A stretch of 64,000 nucleotides of DNA from assembly GCF_900119495.1 (NCBI RefSeq), contig NZ_LT632435.1, positions 668,359 through 732,358 of the forward strand. Reading direction: 5' to 3'. Positions 9,141 to 18,528 of the stretch are shown one piece after another. This DNA is from Arcanobacterium urinimassiliense. Lineage in GTDB: Bacteria > Actinomycetota > Actinomycetes > Actinomycetales > Actinomycetaceae. The position numbers were made by a program, and so were the translations under genes. The first letter of the stretch is position 1. Each line of letters starts with the position of its first letter. A model generated the notes under the pieces. It had not been told where the DNA came from and searched no databases. It saw only the letters and a list, made by a program, of their open reading frames with translations.

Positions 9141-9149
9141 TGCTACACT
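9141..9149 (+). promoter_or_regulatory. extended -10 promoter giving near-leaderless ndk mRNA
   Basis: TGcTACACT (9141-9149) is an extended -10 element ending 7 nt before the ndk ATG at 9157. No Shine-Dalgarno sequence is present, so the transcript probably starts at or next to the start codon. Confidence 0.55.
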
Positions 9150-9156
9150 TTTAGAC

Positions 9157-9570
9157 ATGAGTGAAAAGACTTTAATACTAGTAAAACCGGACGGCGTAAA
9201 GCGCGGATTGACCGGAGAAATTCTCAAGCGAATCGAAAATAAAGGCTATGTGATTACCCAGCTGCGGATGCTGGAAGCTACTCCTGAGCTTTTAGCTAAG
9301 CACTATCATGAGCACGTAGAAAAGCCTTTTTATTCGGAATTAGTGGAGTATATGACGGCCGGGCCAATAGTTGCAGCAGTAGTAGAAGGCACGCGCGTAA
9401 TTGAAGGAGTGCGGGCGCTCTCTGGCGCAACTGATCCGACGGCGGCTGCTCCGGGAACTATTCGCGGAGATTTTGGGCGTTCTTGGGAAGGAGGAGCTAT
9501 CTATAATTTGATTCACTCCTCGGATTCTCCGACCTCGGCTGCCCACGAAATTTCGGTGTGGTTCGCCTAA
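9157..9570 (+). CDS. ndk: nucleoside diphosphate kinase
   Basis: Transfers the terminal phosphate of ATP to other nucleoside diphosphates. The 137-residue protein is full length and starts with the usual EKTLILVKPDGVKRG. The phosphorylated histidine is His120 in NLIHSSDS, with the conserved GTIRGDFG before it. It appears leaderless (see the -10 box just upstream). The stop is 3 nt from the smc start, so the two are probably co-transcribed; in many actinobacteria ndk is instead followed by an RNase E/G gene. Confidence 0.96.
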   Translation: MSEKTLILVKPDGVKRGLTGEILKRIENKGYVITQLRMLEATPELLAKHYHEHVEKPFYSELVEYMTAGPIVAAVVEGTRVIEGVRALSGATDPTAAAPGTIRGDFGRSWEGGAIYNLIHSSDSPTSAAHEISVWFA

Positions 9571-9573
9571 AAC

Positions 9574-12500
9574 GTGCATCTAAAAACTCTGGTACTGCGC
9601 GGTTTTAAATCTTTTGCAGCTTCGACTGTTTTAAAGTTTGAGCCCGGAATTAACTGCGTGGTAGGCCCGAATGGTTCGGGGAAATCTAATGTAGTGGATG
9701 CCTTAGCCTGGGTGATGGGTGAGCAAGGCGTAAAAAATTTGCGCGGCGGCAATATGGCAGATGTAATTTTTGCCGGTACCGCAGCTCGCCCCGCTCTAGG
9801 TAGGGCAGAAGTATCCCTTACTATCGACAATACCGACGGGGCATTGCCGATAGATTATTCCGAAGTTACCATCACACGTACCCTTTTTCGCTCGGGTGGT
9901 TCTGAATATGCCATAAACGGTACTCCCTGCCGTTTGCTCGATATTCAAGAATTACTTTCCGATACCGGTATGGGCAAAGAAATGCACGTGATTATCGGGC
10001 AAGGAAAATTAGATGAAGTGTTGGCCGCTACGCCGGAAGAGCGGCGCGGCTTCATCGAAGAAGCAGCTGGAGTGCTGAAGCATCGAAAAAGAAAAGAAAA
10101 AGCTCTGCGCAAGCTGGAGGCAATGCAGGCAGATTTGTTGCGCATTGAAGATATAAGTGCCGAACTTCGCCGGCAGCTGGGTCCGCTGGCGCGGCAAGCG
10201 GCGGCGGCGCGGCGTGCGCAAGTGATTCAGAGTGAAGTATTTGCCGGCCGGGCGCGAATTCTCGCTGACGATATTGCCCAAGCGCAAGCGCGCCTCAGCT
10301 CCCAAAATAGTGATTCATCGCGGTTGGAAGAAGAAAAAGCACAGCTCGGTGCAGTGCTGACTGAGAAAAAAGCGTATCTTGCACAGTTGCAGCAAGACGC
10401 CGAAAACGCCAATCCACATTTAGCGGCGCTTATTGCCCGTTGGCAGCAACTTGCGTCTTTGGTGGAACGCTATCGTGGGCTTATTCAACTGGCACAAGAG
10501 CGGATGCGCTCTTTAGAAACGCCGGCTTCGGCGCCTGCGGGTGAAGATCCGGAGCAGCTGCGCCAACGCGCTGCGCAGGTAGCTGCCCAAACTGCAGAAC
10601 TAGAGCAAGAAATAGTAGCTGCCCAGCAAGAATTACAGGCAGTTATTGCGGAGCGGGAAACTAAAGAAGCGGCAGAGAAAAACTTAGATCAGCGCCTCGG
10701 GCAGATGAACCGTTCGGTAGCGGATAGACGCGAAACAGCTGCGCGGCTGGGCGGAAAAATAGCGGCGGCGCGTTCCCGCCTAGAAGCTTGGGCAGAAGAA
10801 TATGAGCGAGTGCAGAAAGCCACGGCGGCTGCGCAGGAACGAGTGGCGGAAGCAGCTGCACAGATAGCGGAATTAGAGCAAGATGCAGTGGCGCAGAGTG
10901 ACGGGGGAGATGATATTTCCCAAACCTATGCCGAGCTCGCCGGGCAACAGCAAAAATGTGGAGAAAAAGTAGAGAGCGCCCGGAAAAATTTAGCGCTTGC
11001 GCAGCAGCGCGCCGCCGAATGGCAAGCCAAGGCTGATACGCTGCAGCTCTCTTTAGCGCCCGAAGATGCCACCGCGTGGGTGGTGAAAGATTACCGGCTC
11101 GGGGTATCTGGGCTAGTGCGAGACCATATTAAAATTCAGCATGGTTGGGAAGCGGCTTTAGAAGCTGCTTTGCAAGGAATAGCGGGCGGTGCATTAATTT
11201 CCGATACGGCGGCGGCAGTCGATGCTTTAAGAGCTGCTCGCGCCGCAAAAGCAGGGCATCTCGAACTACTTATAACGGATGCACAGAAAAATTCTGCTGC
11301 GCTAGCGCAAGCGGCAGCACAAGCCCTGCAAACGAGTGGATTTTCTGCCGATAGAGCGCAAATCGCGGGTGAAGTACTTCTAGGAGAAGACCGCCCCACG
11401 CAGGCACTGCGGGAAATGCTGGCCGGTACTTTACTTTGTGTAGATTTAGTGACGGCAAAAGAGCTACTCGCTTGCGGAGCTCCGCAGGTAGCTACCGCGG
11501 AAGGTGATTTACTTTCCCCGCATCGGGTGGCGGGCGGAGAAGTAGATAAGAATCTACTACTCAGCCGCCAGAGTGCTTTCGCAGCGGCAGTGGAAGAAGC
11601 GGAAAAAGCGAAAACGGCGGTAGAAAAAGCGGCTCAAGCACTGGAATCTGCGCAAGCAGAAGCAGAAAGAGTGCAGAGCGATTATGAGAACGCCGGCCGG
11701 GAATTGAATGCGCGCGATGCACGGCTTGCAGCCGTTACTGCCCAGCTGGGCGTATTGCGCCAGAGCTTGACGGCCGGAGAGAGTGAAGTAGAACGAAATC
11801 AGGCCCGAGCTGAACATATCCGCCAAGAGCAGGAAAAAGGAGAAAGTGAATTAGCGGCTGCGGAGCAAGCACACGCTGATTTAGGGGTACAACCGCAGGA
11901 TTTGGAGAAAAAACTTCTCGATTTACAAGAAGAGCAGCGGGCTGCTCATATCGCCAGCATGGAAGCGCGTGGAAAAGAAACAGAAGCGCGGTTATTGCTA
12001 CGTACGCGGGAAGAAAGATTGCGGCCACTTGCTGGAAAAGTGGAGTATTTAGAAAAATCTGCGCGAATTGCCGAAGAAAAACTGGCGCAGGCGGCGCGGG
12101 CAGCGGCGCGACGCGCAGAATTGCATGGTGAAATTCAGGAACTTTCGGAGCAAGCGGGGCAGGCTCTCGCAATAGCAGAAGATTTACTGCAGGCGGCGCA
12201 AGAGGAGAGAACTGCTGCTGATGCTGCGCGCTTAGAACGTGATACAGCTCTGCGTGCCGCGCGGCAAGAAGTAGATGAGTTAGCAGAAAAAGCGCACCAG
12301 TTAGAAGATCTGCAGCATCAACGAGAATTAGCACGCACGGAAATGCGGATACAATATGAGCAGTTAGCGGCGAAGTCGGTGGAATTATTGGGGGTGGAAC
12401 CGGATACTCTTATCGAAGAATACGGCCCACATCTACCTATCGTCACTGCCGAAGGGGAAGAAATACCCTATGTGCGTGCCACTCAAGAGCAGAATTTAGC

Positions 12501-13134
12501 CCGGGCAGAAAAAGCCCTCGCGCGATTAGGGAAAATTAATCCCCTCGCTCTCGAAGAGCATGCCGCCTTAGAGGAGAGGCAAAAATATCTGACTACGCAA
12601 TTGCAGGATCTGCGGCGCTCGCGGGCAGATTTGCTGCAAATTATTGAAGAGATTGATGCCCGAGTAGAAGGCATAATGCAGCGGGCCTTGGCAGATGTGG
12701 CCAAAGAGTTCCAAGAAGTATTCTCTTATCTTTTCCCCGGGGGAGAGGGAAAGATAGAACTTACGGATTCTGCTTCACCGCTTACCGCCGGAGTTGATAT
12801 TTTTGCGCGCCCGCCCGGGAAAAGAGTAAAGCGTCTTTCGCTTCTCTCAGGAGGAGAACGTTCACTCACGGCTATCGCTTTCTTAATGGCTATTTTTAAA
12901 GCTCGCCCCTCGCCTTTCTACGTGCTAGACGAAGTAGAGGCCGCTTTAGATGACACCAATCTTTCCCGGCTATTAGAGCTTTTCCGCAATTTGCAGCGCA
13001 ATTCGCAGTTACTAATAATTACGCATCAAAAGCGCACTATGGAAATAGCGGATGTAATTTACGGAGTGGCGATGCGCGAGCAAGGAGTGACCTCTGTGAT
13101 TTCGCAGCGTCTGCCGGAGCTACTGGGCGAATAA
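9574..13134 (+). CDS. smc: chromosome segregation protein SMC
   Basis: The condensin ATPase organises and segregates the chromosome. The 1186-residue protein has Walker A GPNGSGKSN (31-39), a long coiled coil very rich in Ala/Glu/Gln, a hinge around 505-665, a second coiled coil, then the ABC signature LSGGERS (from 1091) and Walker B FYVLDEVEAALDD. It starts with GTG at 9574, 3 nt after ndk. The kleisin partners ScpA and ScpB are not in the window. The usual upstream neighbours rnc and mutM are replaced by ndk. Confidence 0.97.
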   Translation: MHLKTLVLRGFKSFAASTVLKFEPGINCVVGPNGSGKSNVVDALAWVMGEQGVKNLRGGNMADVIFAGTAARPALGRAEVSLTIDNTDGALPIDYSEVTITRTLFRSGGSEYAINGTPCRLLDIQELLSDTGMGKEMHVIIGQGKLDEVLAATPEERRGFIEEAAGVLKHRKRKEKALRKLEAMQADLLRIEDISAELRRQLGPLARQAAAARRAQVIQSEVFAGRARILADDIAQAQARLSSQNSDSSRLEEEKAQLGAVLTEKKAYLAQLQQDAENANPHLAALIARWQQLASLVERYRGLIQLAQERMRSLETPASAPAGEDPEQLRQRAAQVAAQTAELEQEIVAAQQELQAVIAERETKEAAEKNLDQRLGQMNRSVADRRETAARLGGKIAAARSRLEAWAEEYERVQKATAAAQERVAEAAAQIAELEQDAVAQSDGGDDISQTYAELAGQQQKCGEKVESARKNLALAQQRAAEWQAKADTLQLSLAPEDATAWVVKDYRLGVSGLVRDHIKIQHGWEAALEAALQGIAGGALISDTAAAVDALRAARAAKAGHLELLITDAQKNSAALAQAAAQALQTSGFSADRAQIAGEVLLGEDRPTQALREMLAGTLLCVDLVTAKELLACGAPQVATAEGDLLSPHRVAGGEVDKNLLLSRQSAFAAAVEEAEKAKTAVEKAAQALESAQAEAERVQSDYENAGRELNARDARLAAVTAQLGVLRQSLTAGESEVERNQARAEHIRQEQEKGESELAAAEQAHADLGVQPQDLEKKLLDLQEEQRAAHIASMEARGKETEARLLLRTREERLRPLAGKVEYLEKSARIAEEKLAQAARAAARRAELHGEIQELSEQAGQALAIAEDLLQAAQEERTAADAARLERDTALRAARQEVDELAEKAHQLEDLQHQRELARTEMRIQYEQLAAKSVELLGVEPDTLIEEYGPHLPIVTAEGEEIPYVRATQEQNLARAEKALARLGKINPLALEEHAALEERQKYLTTQLQDLRRSRADLLQIIEEIDARVEGIMQRALADVAKEFQEVFSYLFPGGEGKIELTDSASPLTAGVDIFARPPGKRVKRLSLLSGGERSLTAIAFLMAIFKARPSPFYVLDEVEAALDDTNLSRLLELFRNLQRNSQLLIITHQKRTMEIADVIYGVAMREQGVTSVISQRLPELLGE

Positions 13135-13187
13135 ATATCTGGTGCACCCAATCTAAAAGTGTGAGATGAAATAGCGACTTTCAGTAT

Positions 13188-13345
13188 TTGTGTGGGAATC
13201 TGGGATGCTGGATTCAGGATGTTGGATTTGAGGTATTGGATTTGGCAATACCAATTGCAGATTCGGGGTGCTGGATTCGGGATGCTAATTGGGAATCTGG
13301 AATTCGAAATTTGAAATTTGAAATTCTAATTGTGAATTTAGGGTT
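13188..13345. repeat. degenerate GGATGCTGGATTC-type repeats after smc
   Basis: The 262-nt gap after smc holds a low-complexity stretch made of diverged copies of a GGATGCTGGATTC-like unit (for example at 13203-13215 and 13266-13278) and two gggaatctgg units (13194 and 13290), followed by AT-rich gaaatttgaaatttgaaatt. An open frame of 73 codons crosses it, but its Trp/Ile/Leu-rich translation is a by-product of the repeat. It may be a decayed repetitive element or a replication-slippage tract. Confidence 0.6.
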
Positions 13346-13384
13346 TGTTGCCAATCTTCAGTTCCCCTCGCGGATATTTTTACG

Positions 13385-13390
13385 TAGACT
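13385..13390 (+). promoter_or_regulatory. -10 box for a leaderless gene before ftsY
   Basis: TAGACT occupies exactly positions -12 to -7 relative to the GTG at 13397, and no Shine-Dalgarno sequence is present. This is the spacing expected for a leaderless transcript. Confidence 0.6.
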
Positions 13391-13396
13391 GAGCGC

Positions 13397-13819
13397 GTGC
13401 TTCTGGTAATCATATTGTTTCTAATAATTTTTTTCGTAACTTTGCTTGCGCTGGGCGTTATCTTCTATTTGAGCTGGGGAAATAGAGAGTTTATTTCTCC
13501 GTTGCAGCTGCTTAAATCCGCTTTTGCGCCCCCAGAGAAACCGCGCACCTATGTGCCTAAAGTGCGGCCAGTAGAGGCGGCGGCTATTTTTCAAGATTTT
13601 CCTCCTGCCGCCGAATCCGAAGAACTCTCCGCCGGATACTACCAATTTGCAAAAGTGACGGATGTTTTTTCTACGCTTACTCGCTACCGTGCTTCGCGGC
13701 GGCAAAATCCCTCTATAATAGAGGAAAAGAAGGCAGCTACCGAGGCTGAGGAAGTTATCGAAGTTAATGAAACTGCCGAAGCTAGTGAAGTTAAAGAAGA
13801 CGCCTCGCGCATAAACTAG
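13397..13819 (+). CDS. small N-terminally membrane-anchored protein between smc and ftsY
   Basis: I do not recognise this 140-residue protein. Residues 2-27 form one strong hydrophobic helix (LLVIILFLIIFFVTLLALGV), followed by a basic segment and a hydrophilic tail that becomes strongly acidic (Glu/Ala/Val-rich) after residue 105. It is likely a single-pass membrane protein with a disordered cytosolic tail. The GTG start has a perfect leaderless promoter and no RBS. It ends 10 nt before ftsY, whose RBS (aggag, 13818-13822) overlaps its stop, so the two should be co-expressed; a role linked to membrane docking of SRP components is only a guess. Confidence 0.65.
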   Translation: MLLVIILFLIIFFVTLLALGVIFYLSWGNREFISPLQLLKSAFAPPEKPRTYVPKVRPVEAAAIFQDFPPAAESEELSAGYYQFAKVTDVFSTLTRYRASRRQNPSIIEEKKAATEAEEVIEVNETAEASEVKEDASRIN

Positions 13820-13829
13820 GAGCTATGGA

Positions 13830-14990
13830 GTGAATACAGTAATCATTGCCCTCGTACTTGGTGTAATTTTCCTGGGCGGCGGTGCCGTACTTATCTACAA
13901 ATACCGCCAAAAACCTACTGCAAAAGAACTTCCTGGAAAAGATAGTAAAGCACAGCTAGAAGCAGAAGCACTAGTAGATGCGGAAGTAATAGAAGATATT
14001 CCGCCGCTTGCTGCTAGTTCAGCGGCTTCTGCAGAAGAAATCCAGAGTGCTCCCGAGTCGCTTCCTTCGCGTATGCAGAGAGTGCGGGCGCGGTTAGCGA
14101 AATCGAATGGTTTGGGTAAAGCGCTGCTATCAGTGCTATCGCGCGCAGATTTACAGCGTTCTGATTGGGAAGAAATAGAAGAAACACTTTTGCTAGCAGA
14201 TGTGGGGCTAGATGCTACCACTGAGTTGCTTGATATTCTGCAACGCGAAGTGAAGGTGCGCGGAAATTCTGATTCGGCAGTGGTGCGGGAAATTTTGCGC
14301 GCAGAATTATTAAAGCTAGTGGAGGCGCCGGCGTCGCGCGAGTTACAAATAGCTCCTATGCGCGGGGAATCTGGAGAGTCCCTCCCCGCAGCTATTCTCA
14401 TGGTAGGAGTAAATGGCACCGGCAAGACTACTACCACTGGGAAGCTCGCTCGGCTGCTGGTAGCGGAAAATAAAAAAGTAGTGCTCGGAGCAGCCGATAC
14501 TTTCCGGGCAGCTGCTGCGGATCAACTGCAAACTTGGGGAGAACGAGTCGGAGTGCCGGTGGTGCGCGCCGCAAAAGAAGGAGCAGATCCGGCGGCAGTA
14601 GCTTTCGACGCGGTGGAAAAGGCCTGCCAAGATCAGGCAGATGTGGTGATTGTGGATACGGCGGGCCGGCTCCAAAACAAAGCGGGCCTGATGGATGAAC
14701 TGAGCAAAATAAAACGGGTAATGGAAAAGAAAGTACCGGTAAAAGAAGTACTTTTAGTCTTAGATGCCACTACCGGCCAGAACGGATTGCGGCAGGCAGA
14801 AGTATTTGCGCAGGCTGCCGGTGTGACTGGAATCGTTTTAGCGAAATTAGACGGCACGGCCAAAGGTGGAATAGTGATTTCTGTACAGCGCGAGCTGGGG
14901 GTGCCGGTAAAATTTATCGGTCTCGGAGAAGGTGCAGATGATTTTGCGCCTTTTGCAGCAGAAGCCTTTGTGGATTCTTTGCTCGGCTAG
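13830..14990 (+). CDS. ftsY: signal recognition particle receptor FtsY
   Basis: SRP-receptor GTPase that docks Ffh-bound ribosomes at the translocon. The 386-residue protein begins with a transmembrane helix (residues 3-22, TVIIALVLGVIFLGGG) and an acidic linker. The NG domain has G1 GVNGTGKTTTTGKLA (from 193), DTFRAAA, DTAGR and the LAKLDGTAKGG specificity loop. An N-terminal membrane anchor is known for actinobacterial FtsY and differs from the soluble E. coli form. The GTG start has aggag 7 nt upstream. Its partner ffh follows after 64 nt. Confidence 0.96.
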   Translation: MNTVIIALVLGVIFLGGGAVLIYKYRQKPTAKELPGKDSKAQLEAEALVDAEVIEDIPPLAASSAASAEEIQSAPESLPSRMQRVRARLAKSNGLGKALLSVLSRADLQRSDWEEIEETLLLADVGLDATTELLDILQREVKVRGNSDSAVVREILRAELLKLVEAPASRELQIAPMRGESGESLPAAILMVGVNGTGKTTTTGKLARLLVAENKKVVLGAADTFRAAAADQLQTWGERVGVPVVRAAKEGADPAAVAFDAVEKACQDQADVVIVDTAGRLQNKAGLMDELSKIKRVMEKKVPVKEVLLVLDATTGQNGLRQAEVFAQAAGVTGIVLAKLDGTAKGGIVISVQRELGVPVKFIGLGEGADDFAPFAAEAFVDSLLG

Positions 14991-15054
14991 GCTATGCCCT
15001 AGAATAGGGGCAGTTAATAGATTTTATAGAAACTAACTTGAACAAGGTGGGTGC

Positions 15055-16623
15055 ATGTTTAGCTCTCTTTCCGATCGCCTTACTAACTCTTTGCGTAATT
15101 TGCGTAAACAAGGCCGGCTCAATGCAGAAGACGTAGAAAAAGTAGTCAGTGAGATGCGCCGCGCTCTCTTGGATGCCGACGTGGCATTGCCAGTGGTGCG
15201 TTCCTTTACCGATGCGGTCAGAGAGAAAGCGACGGGAGCAGTTGTTTCCGAAGCGCTCAACCCGGGGCAGCAAGTAGTAAAAATAGTAAATGAAGAATTA
15301 ATTGCCATGCTCGGGGGAGAGAGTCGGGAGCTCAATTGGGCACAAACTCCTCCTACCGTCATTATGCTGGCGGGCTTACAAGGTGCTGGAAAGACCACTC
15401 TGGCCGGAAAGCTAGGGCGTTGGCTGCGGGAAAATGGCCATAAGCCCTTGCTGGTAGCTTCGGATTTACAGCGTCCGAATGCAGTAAATCAGTTGCAGGT
15501 AGTGGGGCAGCAGGCGGAAGTAGAAGTATGGGCTCCGGAGCCGGGAAATGGAATTGGTGATCCAGTCGCCGTAGCTAAGAGCGGATTAGACTACGCGCGC
15601 AGTCATGCTTTTGATGTGGTGGTAGTGGATACTGCCGGCCGGCTGGGTGTCGACGAAGAGATGATGGAGCAGGCGCGCAATATTCGCGATGCGGTTTCTC
15701 CAGATGAAATTTTATTCGTACTAGATGTAATGATTGGGCAAGACGCCGTCAACACTTCTTTAGCTTTTCGGGACGGAGTAGGCTTTACCGGCGTCGTGCT
15801 CTCAAAGCTAGACGGTGACGCGCGCGGCGGTGCAGCTCTTTCAGTACGAGGAGTAACTGACCGGCCAGTATTATTTGCTTCTACTGGCGAGAAGTTGAGC
15901 GATTTTGAGCGATTCCATGCCGAGCGCATGGCCTCTCGAATCCTCGATATGGGTGATATTCTCACCTTGATTGAGCAGGCAGAAAAGACCTGGTCAGAAG
16001 CGCAGGCAGAAGATTTAGCGGCTAAAATGGTCGAGGGGAGCTTTACGCTCGACGACTTCATTGAGCAGTTAGAACAAATGCGCAAGATGGGCTCCATGAA
16101 GAAGATCATGGGGATGCTCCCGGGGATGAATCAGTATCGGGATGCGCTCGAAGCTTTTGACGAAAAAGAAATTGATCGCCAAGTAGCTATTGTGCGTTCG
16201 ATGACGAAAGCGGAGCGGAAAGATCCAAAGATTCTGGACGGATCGCGCCGGCAACGGATTGCGAAAGGTTCGGGCACCACTGTGCAGGAAGTAAATTCGC
16301 TGATGGAGCGTTTTGCCCAAGCGAAAAAGATGATGCAAAGTGCTGCGCGGGGAGGGATGCCCGGAATGCCGGGGATGCCGCGTATACCAGGGATGCCGGG
16401 AATGCCCGGAGGCGGTTATACCAAAAAGAAATCGAAGAAAGCGCGGGGGAAGCGCAATCAATCTGGTTTCAAGAAAGGGCGTTCTGGAAATCCAGCGAAG
16501 CGGAAGCAGCAGGAATTAGCTGCGCAGAATGCGGGCGAAAAAGCGGAAAAAGGAAGTGCTTTCGGAATAAAGAATTCGGAGCCGGAAGTAGATTTAGATA
16601 CGTTGGCTAAGTATCTGCGTTAA
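15055..16623 (+). CDS. ffh: signal recognition particle protein Ffh
   Basis: GTPase that binds signal sequences and 4.5S RNA. The 522-residue protein has the N domain, G1 GLQGAGKTTLAGKLG (from 107), DTAGRLG, SKLDGDARGGAALS and a methionine-rich M domain. The M domain ends in a repeated GMPGMPG segment (about 433-454), followed by a Lys-rich tail of about 65 residues that makes this protein longer than the usual 450. The RBS is aaggtggg before ATG. The 3' end overlaps the convergent cation-efflux gene by 4 nt through the shared palindrome TTAA. Confidence 0.97.
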   Translation: MFSSLSDRLTNSLRNLRKQGRLNAEDVEKVVSEMRRALLDADVALPVVRSFTDAVREKATGAVVSEALNPGQQVVKIVNEELIAMLGGESRELNWAQTPPTVIMLAGLQGAGKTTLAGKLGRWLRENGHKPLLVASDLQRPNAVNQLQVVGQQAEVEVWAPEPGNGIGDPVAVAKSGLDYARSHAFDVVVVDTAGRLGVDEEMMEQARNIRDAVSPDEILFVLDVMIGQDAVNTSLAFRDGVGFTGVVLSKLDGDARGGAALSVRGVTDRPVLFASTGEKLSDFERFHAERMASRILDMGDILTLIEQAEKTWSEAQAEDLAAKMVEGSFTLDDFIEQLEQMRKMGSMKKIMGMLPGMNQYRDALEAFDEKEIDRQVAIVRSMTKAERKDPKILDGSRRQRIAKGSGTTVQEVNSLMERFAQAKKMMQSAARGGMPGMPGMPRIPGMPGMPGGGYTKKKSKKARGKRNQSGFKKGRSGNPAKRKQQELAAQNAGEKAEKGSAFGIKNSEPEVDLDTLAKYLR

Positions 16624-17615
16624 TCACTCTCGGCAGGAGTTTGCGGATAGAGTTGATCTTTTCCATCTAAAGGCACGTAGCCTACGGGGATATCGTCATA
16701 AGATTTAGGATCTTCAATGGCCTCTAAGTGCAGTGCTACTTGTGCGTGAGGAATTTTCTCGTGTAGCGCAGTTTCTACCTCTACACAGAAATCGTGCCCG
16801 CGGCGTACGGTCCAATCTCCTGGCACCAGCACATCTACGTTGATATAAGAGATATGGCCGGCTTTCCGAGTGCGCAAGCCGTGGAAAGATATATGGCTTT
16901 GCCGGAAAGAATTTAGGGTATCTATTACTAGTTGGTTTTCTTTATCGGGCAAGGTTACATCCATTAGCCCAGCTAAAGAGCTATGGAGCAATTTATGCCC
17001 CGTCCAGGTGATATTTATTGCCACGAAAATAGCGAGCACCGGATCGAAAATATTTATTTTCGTCAAGCAGATGAGAAATACGCCCAGAATTACTCCGGCT
17101 GTGGTCCAGAAATCGGTGAGCAGATGTTTACCATCGGCGTGCAGGGTAGGAGATTGCTGTTTTTTCCCTACTCTTACTAGATAGAGGCCGACTCCGCCGT
17201 TGATTAGTGCGGAAAGCCCAGAAATAGTTAATCCAACTTCAAAATTGCTGAGGGCAGCCGGGTGCATAATTCGGTTTATTGCCGAGATAATAATCAGCAA
17301 GGCAGCTACGAGAATCATGCTTCCTTCTACTGCTGCAGAAAAGTACTCCACCTTGGAGCGGCCGAAAGTATAGCGAGAATTAGCTGGTTTAGCGGCCAAT
17401 TTTAGAGCAAATAGTGCTATCAGTGCCGCCACTAGGTTTACTACGGATTCGAGGGCATCAGAGAGTAGAGATACCGAGCCTACCAGCAGATAAGCGAGAG
17501 TTTTCAAGAGAATTGTGCTGATAGCAGCGGCAATAGAAATCCAGGCGTAGCGCGAAAGATCAGGGCTTTCACTTTGCGCTTTATTTGGCGCTGCCGCCGG
17601 AGAATTTTTCTGCAT
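16620..17615 (-). CDS. cation diffusion facilitator family transporter
   Basis: Predicted metal-proton antiporter exporting zinc, iron or similar divalent cations. The 331-residue protein has about six transmembrane helices (residues 25-215), with the conserved metal-site acids in SLLSDALES (helix 2) and HADGKHLLTDFWTT (helix 5), then a cytosolic C-terminal domain with a histidine-containing segment. This HxxxD/DxxxE arrangement is the CDF pattern; metal choice is not readable. The gene is alone on the minus strand and ends inside the last codons of ffh, so both genes lack room for an intrinsic terminator. Confidence 0.9.
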   Translation of the reverse strand: MQKNSPAAAPNKAQSESPDLSRYAWISIAAAISTILLKTLAYLLVGSVSLLSDALESVVNLVAALIALFALKLAAKPANSRYTFGRSKVEYFSAAVEGSMILVAALLIIISAINRIMHPAALSNFEVGLTISGLSALINGGVGLYLVRVGKKQQSPTLHADGKHLLTDFWTTAGVILGVFLICLTKINIFDPVLAIFVAINITWTGHKLLHSSLAGLMDVTLPDKENQLVIDTLNSFRQSHISFHGLRTRKAGHISYINVDVLVPGDWTVRRGHDFCVEVETALHEKIPHAQVALHLEAIEDPKSYDDIPVGYVPLDGKDQLYPQTPAESD

Positions 17616-18033
17616 AATTCTTTTGTAGCCGATAATCGCGGGAATTTACACCGGAGAAAGGGGGCTCCTTTGCGCATTTTCCCACAGTTCGCAGCCCCGA
17701 AGTATCGCCTTCCGTGCACTAGAAATCTTTTATTTTATGGAAGTAATTTTTTCGGCCGTATTTAATAAGTAAATAATTTAATGCAGTGGATACGTAGATA
17801 TAGGTGTGTAATTTAGATAATCATCGGTATGAAACTTTAAGTGAGCGGAAACACCGCTATTTTGCGGTACTCGACTATCTTCTCCGAGAAAAATCTGGCA
17901 GAATATACGAATGTACTTCGGCTTTATCGAGCCCCTCTCTTCCTCGGTAGAGTCTTAGTCCGGGTAAATGGCAGGCGTGTTTCCCACCGCCCTAAATTTC
18001 CCACTGATAAAAGAACTAGGAGTGACCGCACAA
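17616..18033. promoter_or_regulatory. 418-nt gap upstream of rpsP
   Basis: This gap separates the divergent cation-efflux gene from rpsP. It has a G-rich hairpin ggag/ctcc near 17655-17671, an AT-rich stretch (17755-17840), and a small hairpin agcgg/ccgct (17844-17858). Open frames that run through it are not conserved-looking. It probably holds the rpsP operon promoter and leader, but I cannot place the transcription start with confidence. Confidence 0.35.
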
Positions 18034-18528
18034 GTGGCAGTCAAAATTCGTTTAAAGCGTACAGGTAAAATTCGTGAAGCTTCCTACCGTGTGGTAGTAG
18101 TGGATTCGCGCAAGAAGCGTGATGGCCGGGTAATTGAAGAAATTGGTTTCTATAACCCGCGTACCAATCCTTCTACTATCGACATTAATTCGGAGCGAGC
18201 CCGGTACTGGATTTCCGTGGGCGCGCAGCCGACTGAGCCGGTATTAGCGCAGCTGAAAATTACTGGTGATTGGCAGGCAGCTAAAGGTCTACCGGGAGAA
18301 TCGACTCTCCGTACGGTAGAAAAAGTAGATAAGCAGCAGGCGCGGGAGCAGGCAGCTCAAGCTATTCAGGACGCAGCAGAAAAGCAGCGGGCTGATAAGG
18401 CAGCTGCTAAGGCGGAAGCCGAAGCAGCAGCCAAGGCAGAAGCTGAAGCCGAAGCGGCAGCTGAGGCGGAAAGTGCTGAAGATGCCGCAGCAGAAACTGC
18501 AGAAGCGCCAGAAACTGAGGAAGCCTAA
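18034..18528 (+). CDS. rpsP: 30S ribosomal protein bS16 with acidic C-terminal extension
   Basis: Small-subunit protein needed for 30S assembly. The conserved core starts [20 protein letters not shown] and covers about 85 residues. I start the gene at the GTG at 18034 because bS16 proteins begin at this point and aggag lies 11 nt upstream; an in-frame ATG at 17968 would add 22 unmatched residues. The 164-residue product ends in an Ala/Glu/Lys helix-like tail (from about residue 100), as in other actinobacterial bS16 proteins. The stop overlaps the khpA start (TAATG). Confidence 0.93.
   Translation: MAVKIRLKRTGKIREASYRVVVVDSRKKRDGRVIEEIGFYNPRTNPSTIDINSERARYWISVGAQPTEPVLAQLKITGDWQAAKGLPGESTLRTVEKVDKQQAREQAAQAIQDAAEKQRADKAAAKAEAEAAAKAEAEAEAAAEAESAEDAAAETAEAPETEEA

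Noticed and set aside
13188-13409. 73-codon open frame in the repeat tract after smc
   Set aside because: Its composition (Trp, Ile and Leu repeats) follows from the GGATGCTGG-type repeat, it lacks an RBS, and it overlaps the start of the real leaderless gene.
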